In this document: positions 1 to 9,356 of the stretch, piece by piece
How positions within the stretch are numbered: the first letter of the stretch is position 1
Layout: every line of letters begins with the position of its first letter
From: Enterobacter ludwigii
GTDB lineage: Bacteria > Pseudomonadota > Gammaproteobacteria > Enterobacterales > Enterobacteriaceae
Length of the DNA stretch: 64,000 nt
Direction: 5' to 3'
Assembly: GCA_900068845.1 (NCBI GenBank)
Contig: CEFQ01000010.1
Location: 206,254 to 270,253, forward strand
Notes under the pieces: generated by a model
The model's database searches: none
Seen by the model: only the letters and a program-made list of their open reading frames with translations
What the model was told of the DNA's origin: nothing
Position numbers and translations under genes: made by a program

Positions 1-149
1 ATGCGGCTCGCCCTGGAATCCTTCACTCATTCAGCGGGCTGGGATGTCGCCTCAACACCCACGCTGCAGCATCAATGCCTGGTTCTTAATCACTATCGCT
101 GTAACGCCTGTAGGGTCGCCATTCATGGCGACCTCTTTCCATTTGCTCA
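1..149. other. Window edge without a recognisable gene; contains one REP element
   Basis: No frame gives a protein I recognise. A short open frame running in from the left edge could be the end of an upstream gene, but it is too short to judge. A GTAG-type palindrome (GTAGGGTCGCCATTCATGGC arm type) sits at about 110-132. Confidence 0.4.
110..132 (+). repeat. GTAG-type REP palindrome
   Basis: The sequence reads TAGGGTCGCC-ATTC-ATGGCGAC, a short hairpin with a GTAGGG-like 5' end. The same unit recurs at 17150-17172, 17192-17214 and 19788-19810 in this window, always between genes. Confidence 0.6.
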
Positions 150-581
150 TCACACCTGACACGATTTCTGCGTCACCCAGCGGTGGCGCAACTTATCCCA
201 CAGCCAGTTGTAAACCATGGTGTAGGGCAGGAAGAACAGGAAGAATGCCACTTCCAGCACAAACGCTTCCAGTAGCGAAATATTCAGCATCCAGGCGGCA
301 ATCGGTAAGCCAATCAGGATAAAGCCCCCTTCAAAGCCCAGCGCATGCATGGCGCGCAGACCGAATCCGCGTTTTACCTGCGGCGGCCAGATGCGATCAA
401 AACCCGTGTTATAGATCATGTTCCACAGCATGGCGACGGTCGACAGCATGATCGCTAGCGCGCCCATCTGAAACAGCGGTTTCTCCATGATCCAGGCTGC
501 CAGCGGCGCAACCGTGATAAGGGCCAATCCTTCAAAGCCTGCGGCATGACAAAAACGTTCTTTCAGCGAACGGGTACGCAT
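150..581 (-). CDS. PACE family multidrug/biocide efflux transporter
   Basis: A 143-residue inner-membrane protein with four hydrophobic helices arranged as two similar halves. Both halves carry the motif FEG near their start (residues 16-18, 'HAAGFEGLAL', and around 82-84, 'HALGFEGGFI'). This is the two-times bacterial transmembrane pair layout of the PACE (AceI-like) family, which exports chlorhexidine, acriflavine and polyamine-like substrates by proton exchange. A longer reading frame continues upstream, but the ATG at 581 follows a good GGAGAT ribosome site and matches the usual family length of about 145 residues. It is divergent from a LysR regulator 90 bp away, a standard arrangement for PACE pumps. 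The real substrate cannot be read from the sequence. Confidence 0.88.
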   Translation of the reverse strand: MRTRSLKERFCHAAGFEGLALITVAPLAAWIMEKPLFQMGALAIMLSTVAMLWNMIYNTGFDRIWPPQVKRGFGLRAMHALGFEGGFILIGLPIAAWMLNISLLEAFVLEVAFFLFFLPYTMVYNWLWDKLRHRWVTQKSCQV

Positions 582-671
582 ATAAATCTCCTTAATGGGT
601 ATGACACGTATTTTCGCACTGTGTAATGCTAAGATAAAATGATTACCTATCGATAAAAGCGATGGTTCACT

Positions 672-1541
672 ATGAAATACTCCCCAGAATCCCTTGAGGC
701 GTTTGTGCAAACCGTGGCCAGCGGATCCTTTTCGGCCGCGGCGCGCGCGCTGGCAAAAAGCCAATCCACCATCAGCCAGGCCGTCGCGAATCTGGAAGAT
801 GATTTGGGTTTTTCGCTGTTTGATCGCAACGGGCGCAATCCGGTGCTGACCGAGCATGGCCAGCGCGCGTTTGCGCAGGTGCAGCAGATTCTGGCCGCCA
901 GCCAGCGGCTCGATGAGCTGGCAGTGCGCTTGTCGCAGGGCGTCGAACCGCGCCTTAGCCTGGCGATCTCTGATTTCTGGCAGGCCGATCACCATGAAAA
1001 TCTGCTTAACCGGTTTGAGGCACGTTATCCGGATATCGAATTCGAGTGCATGATCGCCGAGGATGCTGATGCATTAGATTTGTTACAAGCTGGACGCGTG
1101 CATCTTGGTGTGGTGCGGGCGCAGCCGCAACTGCCGCCGGATTTGGCGGTGGCGCGTTTGCAAGTGGGGGCGCAGATGGCGATCTATCTTCATCAGGATC
1201 ATGCGCTGTCACAGCTTCAGCAGGTGAGTGAAGGGCAGTTAGGTGAGCTGCGACATTTACGGCTTAATACCTGGGTGCAAAACCGGGAACCCTTGCCCGC
1301 AGGGCGCGTGTGGTCAGCACCGTCCTATTTATTGTTATTGGAGATGGCGGAGCAAGGTTTTGGCTGGAGCGTGTTGCCGCGCTGGCTGGTGGAGCAGTTT
1401 GGCCATCAGGTGCTAAAGGAGTTGCCGGTGCCGGGCTGGCCGCAGCGCATTGCGGTAGATGTGGTGTGGTCGCGGCGGAATCCACCAGGACCGGCCGGGC
1501 GCTGGATGATCGATCAACTCTGCGCTCAGCAGCCTGATTAA
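672..1541 (+). CDS. LysR-type transcriptional regulator, likely controlling the PACE pump
   Basis: A 289-residue LysR-type regulator. Residues 1-60 form the winged helix-turn-helix ([21 protein letters not shown] then [14 protein letters not shown]), and from about residue 90 a periplasmic-binding-like effector domain follows. The gene is divergent from the PACE efflux gene and the 90-bp gap must hold both promoters, so regulation of that pump, as AceR controls aceI, is a reasonable inference. Its 3' end overlaps the convergent ybaK gene by 4 bp. The effector is unknown. Confidence 0.88.
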   Translation: MKYSPESLEAFVQTVASGSFSAAARALAKSQSTISQAVANLEDDLGFSLFDRNGRNPVLTEHGQRAFAQVQQILAASQRLDELAVRLSQGVEPRLSLAISDFWQADHHENLLNRFEARYPDIEFECMIAEDADALDLLQAGRVHLGVVRAQPQLPPDLAVARLQVGAQMAIYLHQDHALSQLQQVSEGQLGELRHLRLNTWVQNREPLPAGRVWSAPSYLLLLEMAEQGFGWSVLPRWLVEQFGHQVLKELPVPGWPQRIAVDVVWSRRNPPGPAGRWMIDQLCAQQPD

Positions 1542-2017
1542 TCGCGCCGCGCGATGTCGACCAGTGGCGCATCCAGCAGGCGAGACAAATCTTGTGCAGA
1601 GAGTTCGATATCCAGCCCACGTTTGCCGCCGGAGATAAAGAGAGTCGCGAACTCCGCCGCTTGTTGATCGATCACTGTTGGCAGACGTTTTTTCTGTCCC
1701 AGCGGACTAATTCCCCCGATTAGATAACCGGTCACGCGCTGTGCCAGTTGGGGATCGGCCATATCCGCCTTCTTCGCGCCCAGCGCCTTAGCGACCTTTT
1801 TAAGATCCAGCTGGGTTGAGACTGGCGTGACCGCTACAGCCAGCGCTTTGGCATCACCGTTGAGCGACACCAGCAAGGTTTTGAACACCTGACGCGCATC
1901 CAGATTCAGTTTACGCACGGCTTCGTCACCAAAATGGGTTTCATGGCTATCGTGATCGTACGGATGCAGGGCAAAGGTGACGTTATGTTTTTCCAGAAGT
2001 TTTACCGCGGGCGTCAT
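1538..2017 (-). CDS. ybaK: Cys-tRNA(Pro)/Cys-tRNA(Cys) deacylase YbaK
   Basis: A 159-residue single-domain trans-editing enzyme that hydrolyses Cys-tRNA(Pro) mischarged by prolyl-tRNA synthetase. The YbaK/EbsC fold is recognisable from '[10 protein letters not shown]' near residue 43, the conserved lysine in that strand, and '[17 protein letters not shown]' around residues 96-112. Length matches the E. coli protein (159). The position beside chiX and ybaP is the same as in E. coli. The stop codon overlaps the end of the convergent LysR gene. Confidence 0.93.
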   Translation of the reverse strand: MTPAVKLLEKHNVTFALHPYDHDSHETHFGDEAVRKLNLDARQVFKTLLVSLNGDAKALAVAVTPVSTQLDLKKVAKALGAKKADMADPQLAQRVTGYLIGGISPLGQKKRLPTVIDQQAAEFATLFISGGKRGLDIELSAQDLSRLLDAPLVDIARRD

Positions 2018-2111
2018 GATCGGTCCTTGTTAGGAAAATTCTTATTTCAGTTTTGATGGAAAAACAGTGGCGAAATTCTGAACTTTGCGCGAGAATTGGC
2101 CCGCGCCAGCA

Positions 2112-2190
2112 AGAGATTGTTGGTGATAACCAAAATCATAAACAAATTCCTCTTTGACGGGCCAATATTATTATTGGCCTTCTTTTTTTC
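2112..2190 (+). ncRNA. chiX: ChiX (MicM/SroB) small regulatory RNA
   Basis: Between ybaK and ybaP, the same place as in E. coli, lies AAATTCCTCTTTGACGGGCC (2144-2163), nearly identical to the seed and 3' region of ChiX. Rho-independent termination follows: stem GGCCAAT/ATTGGCC at 2160-2179, then a T-run. A small 5' hairpin (TTGGT/ACCAA, 2120-2133) replaces the E. coli 5' stem. ChiX binds Hfq and represses the chitoporin gene chiP and citrate sensor genes through the CCTCTTTGACG region. The 5' end is estimated from the E. coli length of about 80 nt. Confidence 0.85.
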
Positions 2191-2224
2191 TGCTATTTAC
2201 GCCATTTATTAACCGCATATATCC

Positions 2225-2296
2225 GTAGCGGCGCGATTTATCGCGCGTTTTTGCCGCACGCTCGCGCTGGCAATGCGCAATAAATTGCGCCGCTAC
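2225..2296 (+). repeat. Pair of inverted GTAG REP palindromes
   Basis: GTAGCGGCGCGATTTATCGC at the left and its near-complement ending GCAATAAATTGCGCCGCTAC at the right enclose a short spacer. The pair lies between chiX and the end of ybaP and could form a long cruciform in the transcript of ybaP. Confidence 0.65.
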
Positions 2297-2311
2297 GGGA
2301 TAGTGCAAATA

Positions 2312-3112
2312 TTATGCTTTCAGCAACCCCGGCAAATTATCATCCCCATATAGATGCAGCGCGCCCACCGCGACCACATAACGCCCTTTGGGTAATGCCA
2401 GCAGCAACTCTCGCCAGTGCTGGTTGCGATTGCGCATCAGCGTATCGTTCAGCTCGCTGCTGAAGGTGGTCGGCAGCGCGACCGGTTGCTGAGTTGGCGG
2501 TGCATCCAGCCACCAACTGATCATGGTTTGCAGCAGTCGTGCATTGGTATGCCAGTGTTCCAGCGTATCCAGTAACAGCGGCAAACCATCCTGCGGCAGC
2601 GATTTCAGCAGGGCGATCTGCGTCTCCGGACCTTCTAGCTCGATAATGCGTTTGTTCGCTGCTTTGGCGGCCTGCAACAGTTGATAATCGATACCAAACT
2701 GCGGACGCAATCCCAGCCGCTGCGCCTGCTGCGCCTGCAGCATCAGCGCGACTTGCCAGAATGGCAGCGTATCGAACAGGCTCAATGACAGCGACAGCTC
2801 ATCGCACAGCGCTTGCAGGCGTTGCAGAACCTTGTCGTCGAGCCGCGTTGCCAGCGGTGGATGCTCATCGTCATTGCTGAACGGCGATGCGCCTTGGGTG
2901 ATATCGGCTTCCACAATCAGCGCGTCGGCTTTATTCAGCTGGCGCAGGAGTCCAGCGGGCAGTGGCTGCATGTCGCGCGTGCCCATATGAATGCTACCCG
3001 CCAGATGCAGGCGACGATCGCCCAGCGTGATATCCATGGCCGGCCAGCTGTAACTGGCCGGAAAAAGGGTCGCGATCCGTTGTTGGATGCTGTGCCACAG
3101 ACCGTGTCTCAT
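2312..3112 (-). CDS. ybaP: TraB/GumN family protein YbaP
   Basis: A 266-residue protein of the TraB/GumN (Tiki-like metalloprotease fold) family, usually 264 residues in E. coli. The family signature 'HLAGSIHMGTRDMQPLP' is at residues 36-52, a central 'PLLLDTLEHW' segment follows, and the C-terminal 'RYVVAVGALHLYGDDNLPGLL' carries the second conserved histidine. These are the GxxH and GxxHLxG motifs proposed to bind metal. No signal peptide is clear. It is 68 bp downstream of copA on the same strand and might be cotranscribed. Biological role unknown. Confidence 0.85.
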   Translation of the reverse strand: MRHGLWHSIQQRIATLFPASYSWPAMDITLGDRRLHLAGSIHMGTRDMQPLPAGLLRQLNKADALIVEADITQGASPFSNDDEHPPLATRLDDKVLQRLQALCDELSLSLSLFDTLPFWQVALMLQAQQAQRLGLRPQFGIDYQLLQAAKAANKRIIELEGPETQIALLKSLPQDGLPLLLDTLEHWHTNARLLQTMISWWLDAPPTQQPVALPTTFSSELNDTLMRNRNQHWRELLLALPKGRYVVAVGALHLYGDDNLPGLLKA

Positions 3113-3180
3113 TCCCTGTCCTTTTTAAGGCAAAAAACCATGCTAGCGATTTCATCCAATGAAAAACAGGGCTGTAATGG

Positions 3181-5700
3181 CTATTGCCGTTGCGCGGGCT
3201 TAAAGCGCAATAAACGATTAGCGTTGCTCACCACGGTGATGGATGACAACGCCATCGCCGCGCCCGCGACAATCGGGCTCAGCAGCATGCCGGTAAACGG
3301 ATAGAGCACGCCCGCAGCAATCGGAATGCCCAAGCTGTTATAAATAAAAGCGCCCAACAGGTTTTGCCGCATATTACGCAGCGTGGCGCTGGATATTGAC
3401 AGCGCATCGGCGACACAGTGCAAATCGTTACGCATCAGCGTCATCGCGGCGGTTTCAACTGCCACATCGCTGCCGCCACCCATCGCAATACCAACATCCG
3501 CCTGCGCCAGCGCGGGCGCATCATTGATGCCGTCACCCACCATCATCACTTTGCGGCCTTGCTGCTGCAACTGGGTAATCGCCTGCGCTTTGCCATCCGG
3601 CAGCACACCGGCAATCACTTCATCCATTCCGGCTTCAGCGGCAATTGTCTGCGCGGTTTTCTGGTGATCGCCGGTCAGCATAATCAGGCGATACCCCTGC
3701 TGATGCAGACGCTGCAGCGCCGCTTTGCTCTCAGGGCGCAAGCTGTCTCGCAGCGCAATCAATCCCAGCAGCTGATGATCATTGGCCAGCAGCACCGGGG
3801 TTGCGCCTTGTGCGGCGAAGCGCTCGATATCGGCCTGCGCGGCGCGGTAATCAATCTGCTGTTCGTCCAGTAGCGCCTGATTACCTAACAGTAACGGCCT
3901 GTCGGCAACTGTAGCGCTGATGCCTTTGCCGCGTATTGTACGAAATTGCTTAACCGCTTCGGCATTGACCGCGGGTGCGGCGTCAAGAATGGCTGTGGCG
4001 AGCGGATGGCTGGATCCTTGCTCCATCTGCGCCGCCGCGCTAAGAACCTGCTCGCGATTCCAGTCGCTGTAAAGCATCACATCGCTCACCTGCGGCGTGC
4101 CGCGTGTCAGGGTGCCGGTTTTATCGAACACAATGGTATCGATTTCGCTGGCGCGTTGAAGTGCATCGGCGTCACGCACCAGCACGCCCAGCTCGGCTGC
4201 GCGCCCAACGCCCGCAATCACCGACATCGGTGTGGCTAAGCCCAGCGCGCAAGGGCAGGCGATAATCAGTACTGTGGTAACAATCACCAGCGTATACGCC
4301 AGTTGCGGCTGTGGACCCAATAGATACCAAATCAGGCCGCTCAGCAGCGCAATCGCCACCACCACCGGCACAAACACGGCGGAGATGCGATCCGCCAGCC
4401 GGCCAATATCTGGCTTGCTGCTTTGTGCCTGACGCACCAGATTGATAATGCGTGCCAGTGTGGTGTGGCTGCCGGTGGCGCGCGCCACAAAGTGCAGCGT
4501 GCCATCTTGCACCAGCGTACCGGCAAAGAGGTTATCGCCCGGCTGTTTGGCTTGTGGTACTGCTTCTCCGGTTAGCATCGCTTCATCCAGCCAGGCTTCG
4601 CCGCTGGCGACTTCACCGTCTACTGGCACGCGATCGCCGGTCACCAGTTTAAGCGTCATGCCTGGCTCAACCTGGCTGAGCGGCAGCAGCGTTTCACCCC
4701 GAGCGCTGATAACTCGCGCCTGCGCCGGGGTTAAATCCAGTAATCGTTCCAGCGCCTTAGAGGCGCGCTGGCGTGCGCGCTGTTCCAGCGCGTGGCCGAG
4801 ATTGATCAGGCCAATGATCATTACGCTGGCTTCGAAATAGAGATGACGCGCCTGATGCGGAAAGAATTCGGGCCAAAGCGTGACGCTCATCGAGTAGAGC
4901 CACGCCGCGCCGGTTCCCAGCGCCACCAGCGTATCCATAGTGGCGGTGCCATGACGCAAACTGCGCCACGCGCTGCGATAGAAGTGACCACCGGTTATCG
5001 CCATCACCAGCAAGGTGATCACGCCCAACGTGCGCCACAGCGTTTGGTTATCTGCGCTCAGCATCATGTTGTCGCCGAGCATGCCCCAAATCATCATCGG
5101 CACGCCGAGCAGTAATGCCAGCGCCGATTGCCAGCTAAAGCGGCGCATAGCCTGCCGGGCGCTGACCTGCTGGCGTTCGCGCCGGGTTTGTTCATCATCG
5201 ATCACTTCAGCGGAATAGCCGGCCTGATCGACGGCACTAACCAGCGCCTCGTCTGTGGCATCACCCAATATCAGCGCGCTGCGCTCACCAAGATTGACGC
5301 GTGCCTGGCTAACGCCCGGCACTTTTTGCAGCGCCTGTTCCACACGACTTACGCAACTGGCGCAGCTCATGCCGCCAATCAGTAAATGATGCACGGGCAG
5401 ACTGTATTCAATAGATGTTGCCGGTTGCGACTCCGTTGTCAGCGCCTCCGGCGGCGGCTCTGTAGCTGTCAACGGATCAGGCTTTGGGCTGGCTGCGCCG
5501 TCTTTCAACACCGCGTGATATCCGGCTTGTTCAACCGTGGTAATCAGATCGCTAGCGCTCGCCGCGCCGGTGACACGCGCTTCCTGCTGCGTGACTTCGG
5601 CTTGTTCGACATCGCTACGCTGCTCCAGCGCTTCTTTTACGCGTTTAACACAGTGGCCGCAGGTCAACCCGTCCAGCGCCAGCAGTTGGGTGTGTGACAT
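3181..5700 (-). CDS. copA: Cu(+)-exporting P-type ATPase CopA
   Basis: An 839-residue copper efflux ATPase of the inner membrane. Two N-terminal heavy-metal-associated domains each carry a CxxC copper site (C14-C17 and C113-C116). The transmembrane core has the CPC motif in [12 protein letters not shown], with the phosphatase loop TGEAVP, the phosphorylated aspartate motif DKTGTLT and the hinge [10 protein letters not shown] all intact. Length is close to E. coli CopA (834). A linker rich in Pro and Thr separates the metal-binding domains and contains a conserved slippery heptamer (separate entry). A CueR-type promoter lies upstream, with cueR divergent, so copper-induced expression is expected. 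Confidence 0.97.
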   Translation of the reverse strand: MSHTQLLALDGLTCGHCVKRVKEALEQRSDVEQAEVTQQEARVTGAASASDLITTVEQAGYHAVLKDGAASPKPDPLTATEPPPEALTTESQPATSIEYSLPVHHLLIGGMSCASCVSRVEQALQKVPGVSQARVNLGERSALILGDATDEALVSAVDQAGYSAEVIDDEQTRRERQQVSARQAMRRFSWQSALALLLGVPMMIWGMLGDNMMLSADNQTLWRTLGVITLLVMAITGGHFYRSAWRSLRHGTATMDTLVALGTGAAWLYSMSVTLWPEFFPHQARHLYFEASVMIIGLINLGHALEQRARQRASKALERLLDLTPAQARVISARGETLLPLSQVEPGMTLKLVTGDRVPVDGEVASGEAWLDEAMLTGEAVPQAKQPGDNLFAGTLVQDGTLHFVARATGSHTTLARIINLVRQAQSSKPDIGRLADRISAVFVPVVVAIALLSGLIWYLLGPQPQLAYTLVIVTTVLIIACPCALGLATPMSVIAGVGRAAELGVLVRDADALQRASEIDTIVFDKTGTLTRGTPQVSDVMLYSDWNREQVLSAAAQMEQGSSHPLATAILDAAPAVNAEAVKQFRTIRGKGISATVADRPLLLGNQALLDEQQIDYRAAQADIERFAAQGATPVLLANDHQLLGLIALRDSLRPESKAALQRLHQQGYRLIMLTGDHQKTAQTIAAEAGMDEVIAGVLPDGKAQAITQLQQQGRKVMMVGDGINDAPALAQADVGIAMGGGSDVAVETAAMTLMRNDLHCVADALSISSATLRNMRQNLLGAFIYNSLGIPIAAGVLYPFTGMLLSPIVAGAAMALSSITVVSNANRLLRFKPAQRQ
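5477..5488 (-). other. copA: Programmed -1 frameshift site giving the short CopA(Z) copper chaperone
   Basis: At codons 71-73 of copA the minus strand reads AGC CCA AAG CCT GAT. This contains the heptamer C CCA AAG, the same slippery heptamer described for E. coli copA. A -1 slip there reads GCC then TGA at once, giving a 74-residue product that is the first metal-binding domain alone. The downstream stimulatory structure could not be folded here. Confidence 0.72.
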
Positions 5701-5749
5701 GGTGTACTCCTCATGTTTTGACTGTATGCAAAATTTGCATTAGATATAG

Positions 5750-5780
5750 AGCCTAAACCTTCCCCTGAATGGAAGGTCAA
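5750..5780 (-). promoter_or_regulatory. CueR-activated copA promoter and CueR box
   Basis: On the minus strand the -35 TTGACC (5780-5775) is separated by an overlong 19-bp spacer from the -10 TAGGCT (5755-5750). The spacer holds the MerR-type dyad ACCTTCC...GGAAGGT. The layout and sequence closely follow the E. coli copA promoter, which CueR untwists when it binds Cu(+). Confidence 0.85.
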
Positions 5781-5789
5781 GGGGGAAAG

Positions 5790-6206
5790 ATGAACATCAG
5801 CGATGTGGCAAAAAAAACCGGACTCACTAGCAAAGCGATTCGCTTTTATGAAGAGAAGGGCGTGGTGACGCCGCCGTCGCGCAGTGACAATGGCTATCGC
5901 CATTACGCGGCGCATCATATTGATGAACTGAATCTGTTACGTCAGGCGCGTCAGGTGGGATTTACGCTGGAAGAGTGTCGTGAACTGGTCACGCTATTCA
6001 ATGATCCCGCGCGCCACAGCGCCGATGTTAAAGCGCGCACCTTGCAGAAAGCCGATGAGATTGCCGCGCACATTGAAGAGTTGCATGCGATGCGCGCGCG
6101 TTTGCTGGCGCTGGCGGAAGCGTGTCCTGGCGATGACAGTGCGGAGTGCCCGATCATCAATCACCTGGCAGGCTGCTGCCATCACGCTGAGGGAAAGCGC
6201 GGCTGA
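5790..6206 (+). CDS. cueR: Cu(+)-responsive MerR-family activator CueR
   Basis: A 138-residue cytoplasmic copper sensor. The N-terminal MerR helix-turn-helix runs from [21 protein letters not shown], with the conserved 'RSDNGYRHY' wing at residues 31-39, then a dimerisation helix. The metal loop carries Cys112 and Cys120, exactly the E. coli Cu(+) ligand positions, and a His/Cys-rich tail (GCCHH) follows. The frame opens earlier at 5769, but the ATG at 5790 has a GGGGGAAAG ribosome site and matches homologues. It is divergent from copA. The 3' end overlaps convergent ybbJ by 25 bp. Confidence 0.95.
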   Translation: MNISDVAKKTGLTSKAIRFYEEKGVVTPPSRSDNGYRHYAAHHIDELNLLRQARQVGFTLEECRELVTLFNDPARHSADVKARTLQKADEIAAHIEELHAMRARLLALAEACPGDDSAECPIINHLAGCCHHAEGKRG

Positions 6207-6643
6207 ATCATCAGCGTAATACCGACCACGCCAGTCACAATCACTGGCGTGCCGGCCGGTAAATCGCTATCTGCCTGCACGCGCCAACTGCTGTCGCCGA
6301 TGCGCACGTGACCGAGCCCATTTTTCAACCCGTTATCCAGCGTCAGTTGCATACCCATTAACTGGCTACCGCGTTGATTAAGCGTATTGGCTTCCTGCGA
6401 CGCTTCGCGATAGCGCATCCAGCGATACCAGAAGAACGCGCTAAGCAGCGTCATCACCGCAAACACCATTCCCTGGCTGGTCCATGAGATAGGATAGAGC
6501 CACTCAATCAGCGCGACGGCCACCGCCGCCAGGCCACTCCACAGCAGATAACCGCTGGTACCGAGCATTTCGGCGGCCAGCAGCAGGCCGCCCAACGTCA
6601 GCCAGAACCAGTGTGGATGCGCAATCAGCTCCATCAGGATCAT
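6182..6643 (-). CDS. ybbJ: NfeD-like membrane protein YbbJ, partner of QmcA
   Basis: A 153-residue inner-membrane protein. The first 75 residues hold two to three hydrophobic helices, and the C-terminal half is an OB-fold NfeD domain (GNALINQRGS-like region, '[24 protein letters not shown]' pattern). Its ATG overlaps the stop of qmcA by 4 bp, so the two are translationally coupled. NfeD proteins are regular partners of SPFH proteins such as QmcA. Its tail overlaps cueR on the opposite strand. Confidence 0.9.
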   Translation of the reverse strand: MILMELIAHPHWFWLTLGGLLLAAEMLGTSGYLLWSGLAAVAVALIEWLYPISWTSQGMVFAVMTLLSAFFWYRWMRYREASQEANTLNQRGSQLMGMQLTLDNGLKNGLGHVRIGDSSWRVQADSDLPAGTPVIVTGVVGITLMIQPRFPSA

Positions 6644-7554
6644 GGTCTGCGCTCCGTACGGCTCTCCTTCAGCAATTCACTGATACCGGCGATCGAACCG
6701 AGCAGGCTGCTGGCATCCAGCGGCATCATCACCACTTTGCTGTTGTTGGCCTCGCCGATTTTTTGCAGCGCATCGGTATATTTCTGTGCCACAAAGTAGT
6801 TCACCGCCTGAATATCACCGGCGGCTATCGCTTCGGATACCATGCGCGTCGCCGTGGCTTCCGCTTCAGCCTGACGTTCGCGCGCTTCGGCCTGCAGGAA
6901 GGCGGAGGTTCTCTCACCTTCTGCTTTTAAAATCTGGGACTGCTTGTCACCTTCGGCACGCAATATTGCAGCCTGACGTACGCCTTCGGCGGCGAGAATA
7001 TCGGCGCGTTTGGTACGTTCTGCTTTCATCTGCGCGTTCATTGCCGCAATCAGTTCCTGCGGCGGACGCACGTCACGGATTTCAATACGGGTGATTTTCA
7101 CGCCCCACGGATTAGTGGCTTCATCGACGATGTGCAGCAGACGGGTGTTGATGTTATCGCGCTGCGACAGCATCTCATCCAGCTCCATGCTACCGAGCAC
7201 GGTACGGATATTGGTCATTGTCAGATTCAGGATCGAGAGCTCAAGGTTGCTGACTTCATAGGCGGCACGCGCCGGATCGACAACCTGAATAAAGCACACC
7301 GCATCAATGGTGACGTTGGCGTTGTCTTTGGAAATGATTTCCTGCGAGGGAATATCAAGCACCTGTTCCATCATATTGATTTTGCGACCAACACGATCCA
7401 TGAAAGGCACAAGAAGGTTGAGGCCGGGCGCCAGGGTTTTGGTGTAGCGGCCAAAGCGCTCTACGGTCCACTGATAGCCCTGTGGAACAATTTTTACGCC
7501 AGCCCACACGGTAACGAGTGCGAGCACAATCAGGACGGGAATTACCGTTAACAT
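6640..7554 (-). CDS. qmcA: SPFH/band 7 membrane protein QmcA
   Basis: A 304-residue SPFH (stomatin/prohibitin) protein. It has one N-terminal membrane helix (residues 2-20, [20 protein letters not shown]), the band 7 domain from '[17 protein letters not shown]' to about residue 185, then a long Ala/Glu-rich coiled coil ([20 protein letters not shown]). QmcA forms large cage-like assemblies at the inner membrane and works with FtsH/HflKC-like quality control. It forms an operon with ybbJ through an ATGA overlap. Confidence 0.94.
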   Translation of the reverse strand: MLTVIPVLIVLALVTVWAGVKIVPQGYQWTVERFGRYTKTLAPGLNLLVPFMDRVGRKINMMEQVLDIPSQEIISKDNANVTIDAVCFIQVVDPARAAYEVSNLELSILNLTMTNIRTVLGSMELDEMLSQRDNINTRLLHIVDEATNPWGVKITRIEIRDVRPPQELIAAMNAQMKAERTKRADILAAEGVRQAAILRAEGDKQSQILKAEGERTSAFLQAEARERQAEAEATATRMVSEAIAAGDIQAVNYFVAQKYTDALQKIGEANNSKVVMMPLDASSLLGSIAGISELLKESRTERRP

Positions 7555-7617
7555 ATAACCTCCAGGCTGTCAGATTGTCGGGCCGAGTCGTTCGGCCCGT
7601 TTAACGCGCGGTACCGA

Positions 7618-8472
7618 TCAGTACAGCAGCGAGTAAAGCTGGCGGCGATAGCGGGTAGCGAGGGCGTCGCCGGTGCCGAGTGCGGCCAAAATTTCCTGGA
7701 ACATTTTACGCACCTGGCCGTCACCGACGCTGAGATCGCTTTTCAGGAAGCTGAACAACAACTCCAGTGCTTCTTCGTTGCGGCCAACCTGATGCAGCTG
7801 TAACGACAGTTTAGCAGCCAACTCAGCATTGGTCGGATCGCTGGCCAACTGCTCCTGCAACAGCTGGATTTCGGGTGTATCAGCGGCCTGCTTTAACAGG
7901 TCGATTTGTGAAATCAGGCTCTGATAGCGCGTGTCCTGATCCTGCAACGGCACCGCATCCAGCACGGTTTCCGCTTCGTCGCTGCGGTTCAGGGTGATCA
8001 GCACTTCTGCCAGCAGGAAACCAATTTCGCTGTTTTTGTTGCTAAGCTGCCAGGCGTCTTTCAAGAGCGGCAGCGCATCGAGCGGTTTGCCTTCGTGCAT
8101 CAATTGCATAGCTTGCTGCGCTTTTACTTCTTCTTCACGCGGCAAGACCTTTTGCAGCAGGGCGCGGATTGCCTCTTCCGGCTGCGGTCCCTGGAAGCCA
8201 TCAACCGGCTGACCGTTCTGGAACAGATAGACCGTCGGAATTGAGCGCAGGCCAAACTGCGATGCCACCATCTGCTCTTTATCGCAATCCAGCTTCGCCA
8301 AAATAAATTGACCGGCATACTCCTGCGTCAGGCGCTCCAGCACGGGCGTCAATTCCTGACAATGCTGACTGCGTTCGGACCAGAAATAAAACAGCACCGG
8401 CAACTGCATCGACTGTTCTAAGGTCTGCTGCAGGTTGGATTCGTTGATGTCGATAATCAAAGCGTGTGACAT
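7618..8472 (-). CDS. cnoX: Chaperedoxin CnoX (YbbN)
   Basis: A 284-residue protein with an N-terminal thioredoxin fold (about residues 1-115) and C-terminal TPR-like repeats. The redox motif reads S-Q-H-C in '[12 protein letters not shown]', as in E. coli, so the first active-site cysteine of thioredoxin is missing. CnoX holds unfolded proteins after chlorine stress, protects cysteines by mixed disulfides, and hands clients to GroEL or DnaK. Length equals E. coli YbbN (284). It is downstream of ybbO and tesA on the same strand. Confidence 0.94.
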   Translation of the reverse strand: MSHALIIDINESNLQQTLEQSMQLPVLFYFWSERSQHCQELTPVLERLTQEYAGQFILAKLDCDKEQMVASQFGLRSIPTVYLFQNGQPVDGFQGPQPEEAIRALLQKVLPREEEVKAQQAMQLMHEGKPLDALPLLKDAWQLSNKNSEIGFLLAEVLITLNRSDEAETVLDAVPLQDQDTRYQSLISQIDLLKQAADTPEIQLLQEQLASDPTNAELAAKLSLQLHQVGRNEEALELLFSFLKSDLSVGDGQVRKMFQEILAALGTGDALATRYRRQLYSLLY

Positions 8473-8551
8473 GAATACGTCTCTTGTCAGAAAGTGTGTT
8501 GAGGATATGGGGGCAAGCTGCCCCGGTTCAAGTTTGATTCTGTGTTGCAGC

Positions 8552-9325
8552 TTAGTTGCTGCGCAAAATGCGATCCAGTATCCAACCTGGCAGCAAGCGT
8601 TTAAGCAGGCTCATCGCCCAGGCTACCAATGTTACCGGATAACGCAGGCGCGGATGTTTGCTCTCTAACGCGTGGCGCAGTTTCGGCAGAATGGCTTCCG
8701 GCGGCAGAGTAAAGCGCGCGGCGATGCCGGGATTGCGCACCGGTTTATCCTGCTCGCCCTGATGCACATTATCGGTGAAACGGGAGCTGATGGGGCCCGG
8801 TTCAATCAGGCTGACGCGCACACCGGAATCGCGCACTTCGAGACGCAGCGCATCGCTCCAGGCTTCCAGTGCCCATTTGCTGGCGGCATACGCGCCGCGA
8901 CCCGGCGTGGAGATCAGGCCCAGCACTGAGCTGGTATTCACAATGCGTCCGTTGCCGCTGGCTTGCAGTGCGGGCAGCAGGCGCATGGTCAGTTGATGGG
9001 TACCAAACAGGTTGGTGGAAAACTGCTTCTCTAACTGCTGACGTGAGACGCTGCTGAGCGGTCCATATTGACCAAAACCGCCGTTGTTAAATAATGCGTG
9101 CAGGCGATGATTGGTCAGCTCCAGCACGCGATCGGCGGCGGCATCGACGCTGGCAGCATCATCCAGATCCAGCTGCACGCCAATAAAGCCCAGCGCTTCC
9201 ATACGCGCCACATCATCCGCACGACGGCAGGCGGCCAGCACGCGATAGCCGCGTGACAAAAGATCGTTAGCGGCGACTAAACCAATGCCGCTGGAGCAGC
9301 CGGTGATGAGAATCGTTTTTTGCAT
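8552..9325 (-). CDS. ybbO: SDR family oxidoreductase YbbO
   Basis: A 257-residue short-chain dehydrogenase. The NAD(P)-binding glycine motif is TGCSSGIG at residues 8-15, the structural NNGG motif is near residue 89, and the catalytic Tyr-xxx-Lys is in '[11 protein letters not shown]'. E. coli YbbO acts as an NADP-dependent aldehyde reductase. It lies 31 bp downstream of tesA on the same strand, probably one transcript, which fits a link to acyl or aldehyde metabolism. Confidence 0.88.
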   Translation of the reverse strand: MQKTILITGCSSGIGLVAANDLLSRGYRVLAACRRADDVARMEALGFIGVQLDLDDAASVDAAADRVLELTNHRLHALFNNGGFGQYGPLSSVSRQQLEKQFSTNLFGTHQLTMRLLPALQASGNGRIVNTSSVLGLISTPGRGAYAASKWALEAWSDALRLEVRDSGVRVSLIEPGPISSRFTDNVHQGEQDKPVRNPGIAARFTLPPEAILPKLRHALESKHPRLRYPVTLVAWAMSLLKRLLPGWILDRILRSN

Positions 9326-9356
9326 TTCTTTACCCGTTAAAAATCACACGCCTGCA

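Noticed and set aside
2060..2125. Possible sigma-54 promoter before chiX (TTGGCCCGCGCCAGCA)
   Set aside because: The spacing between GG and GC is 9, not the 10 required, and E. coli chiX is not known to depend on sigma-54.
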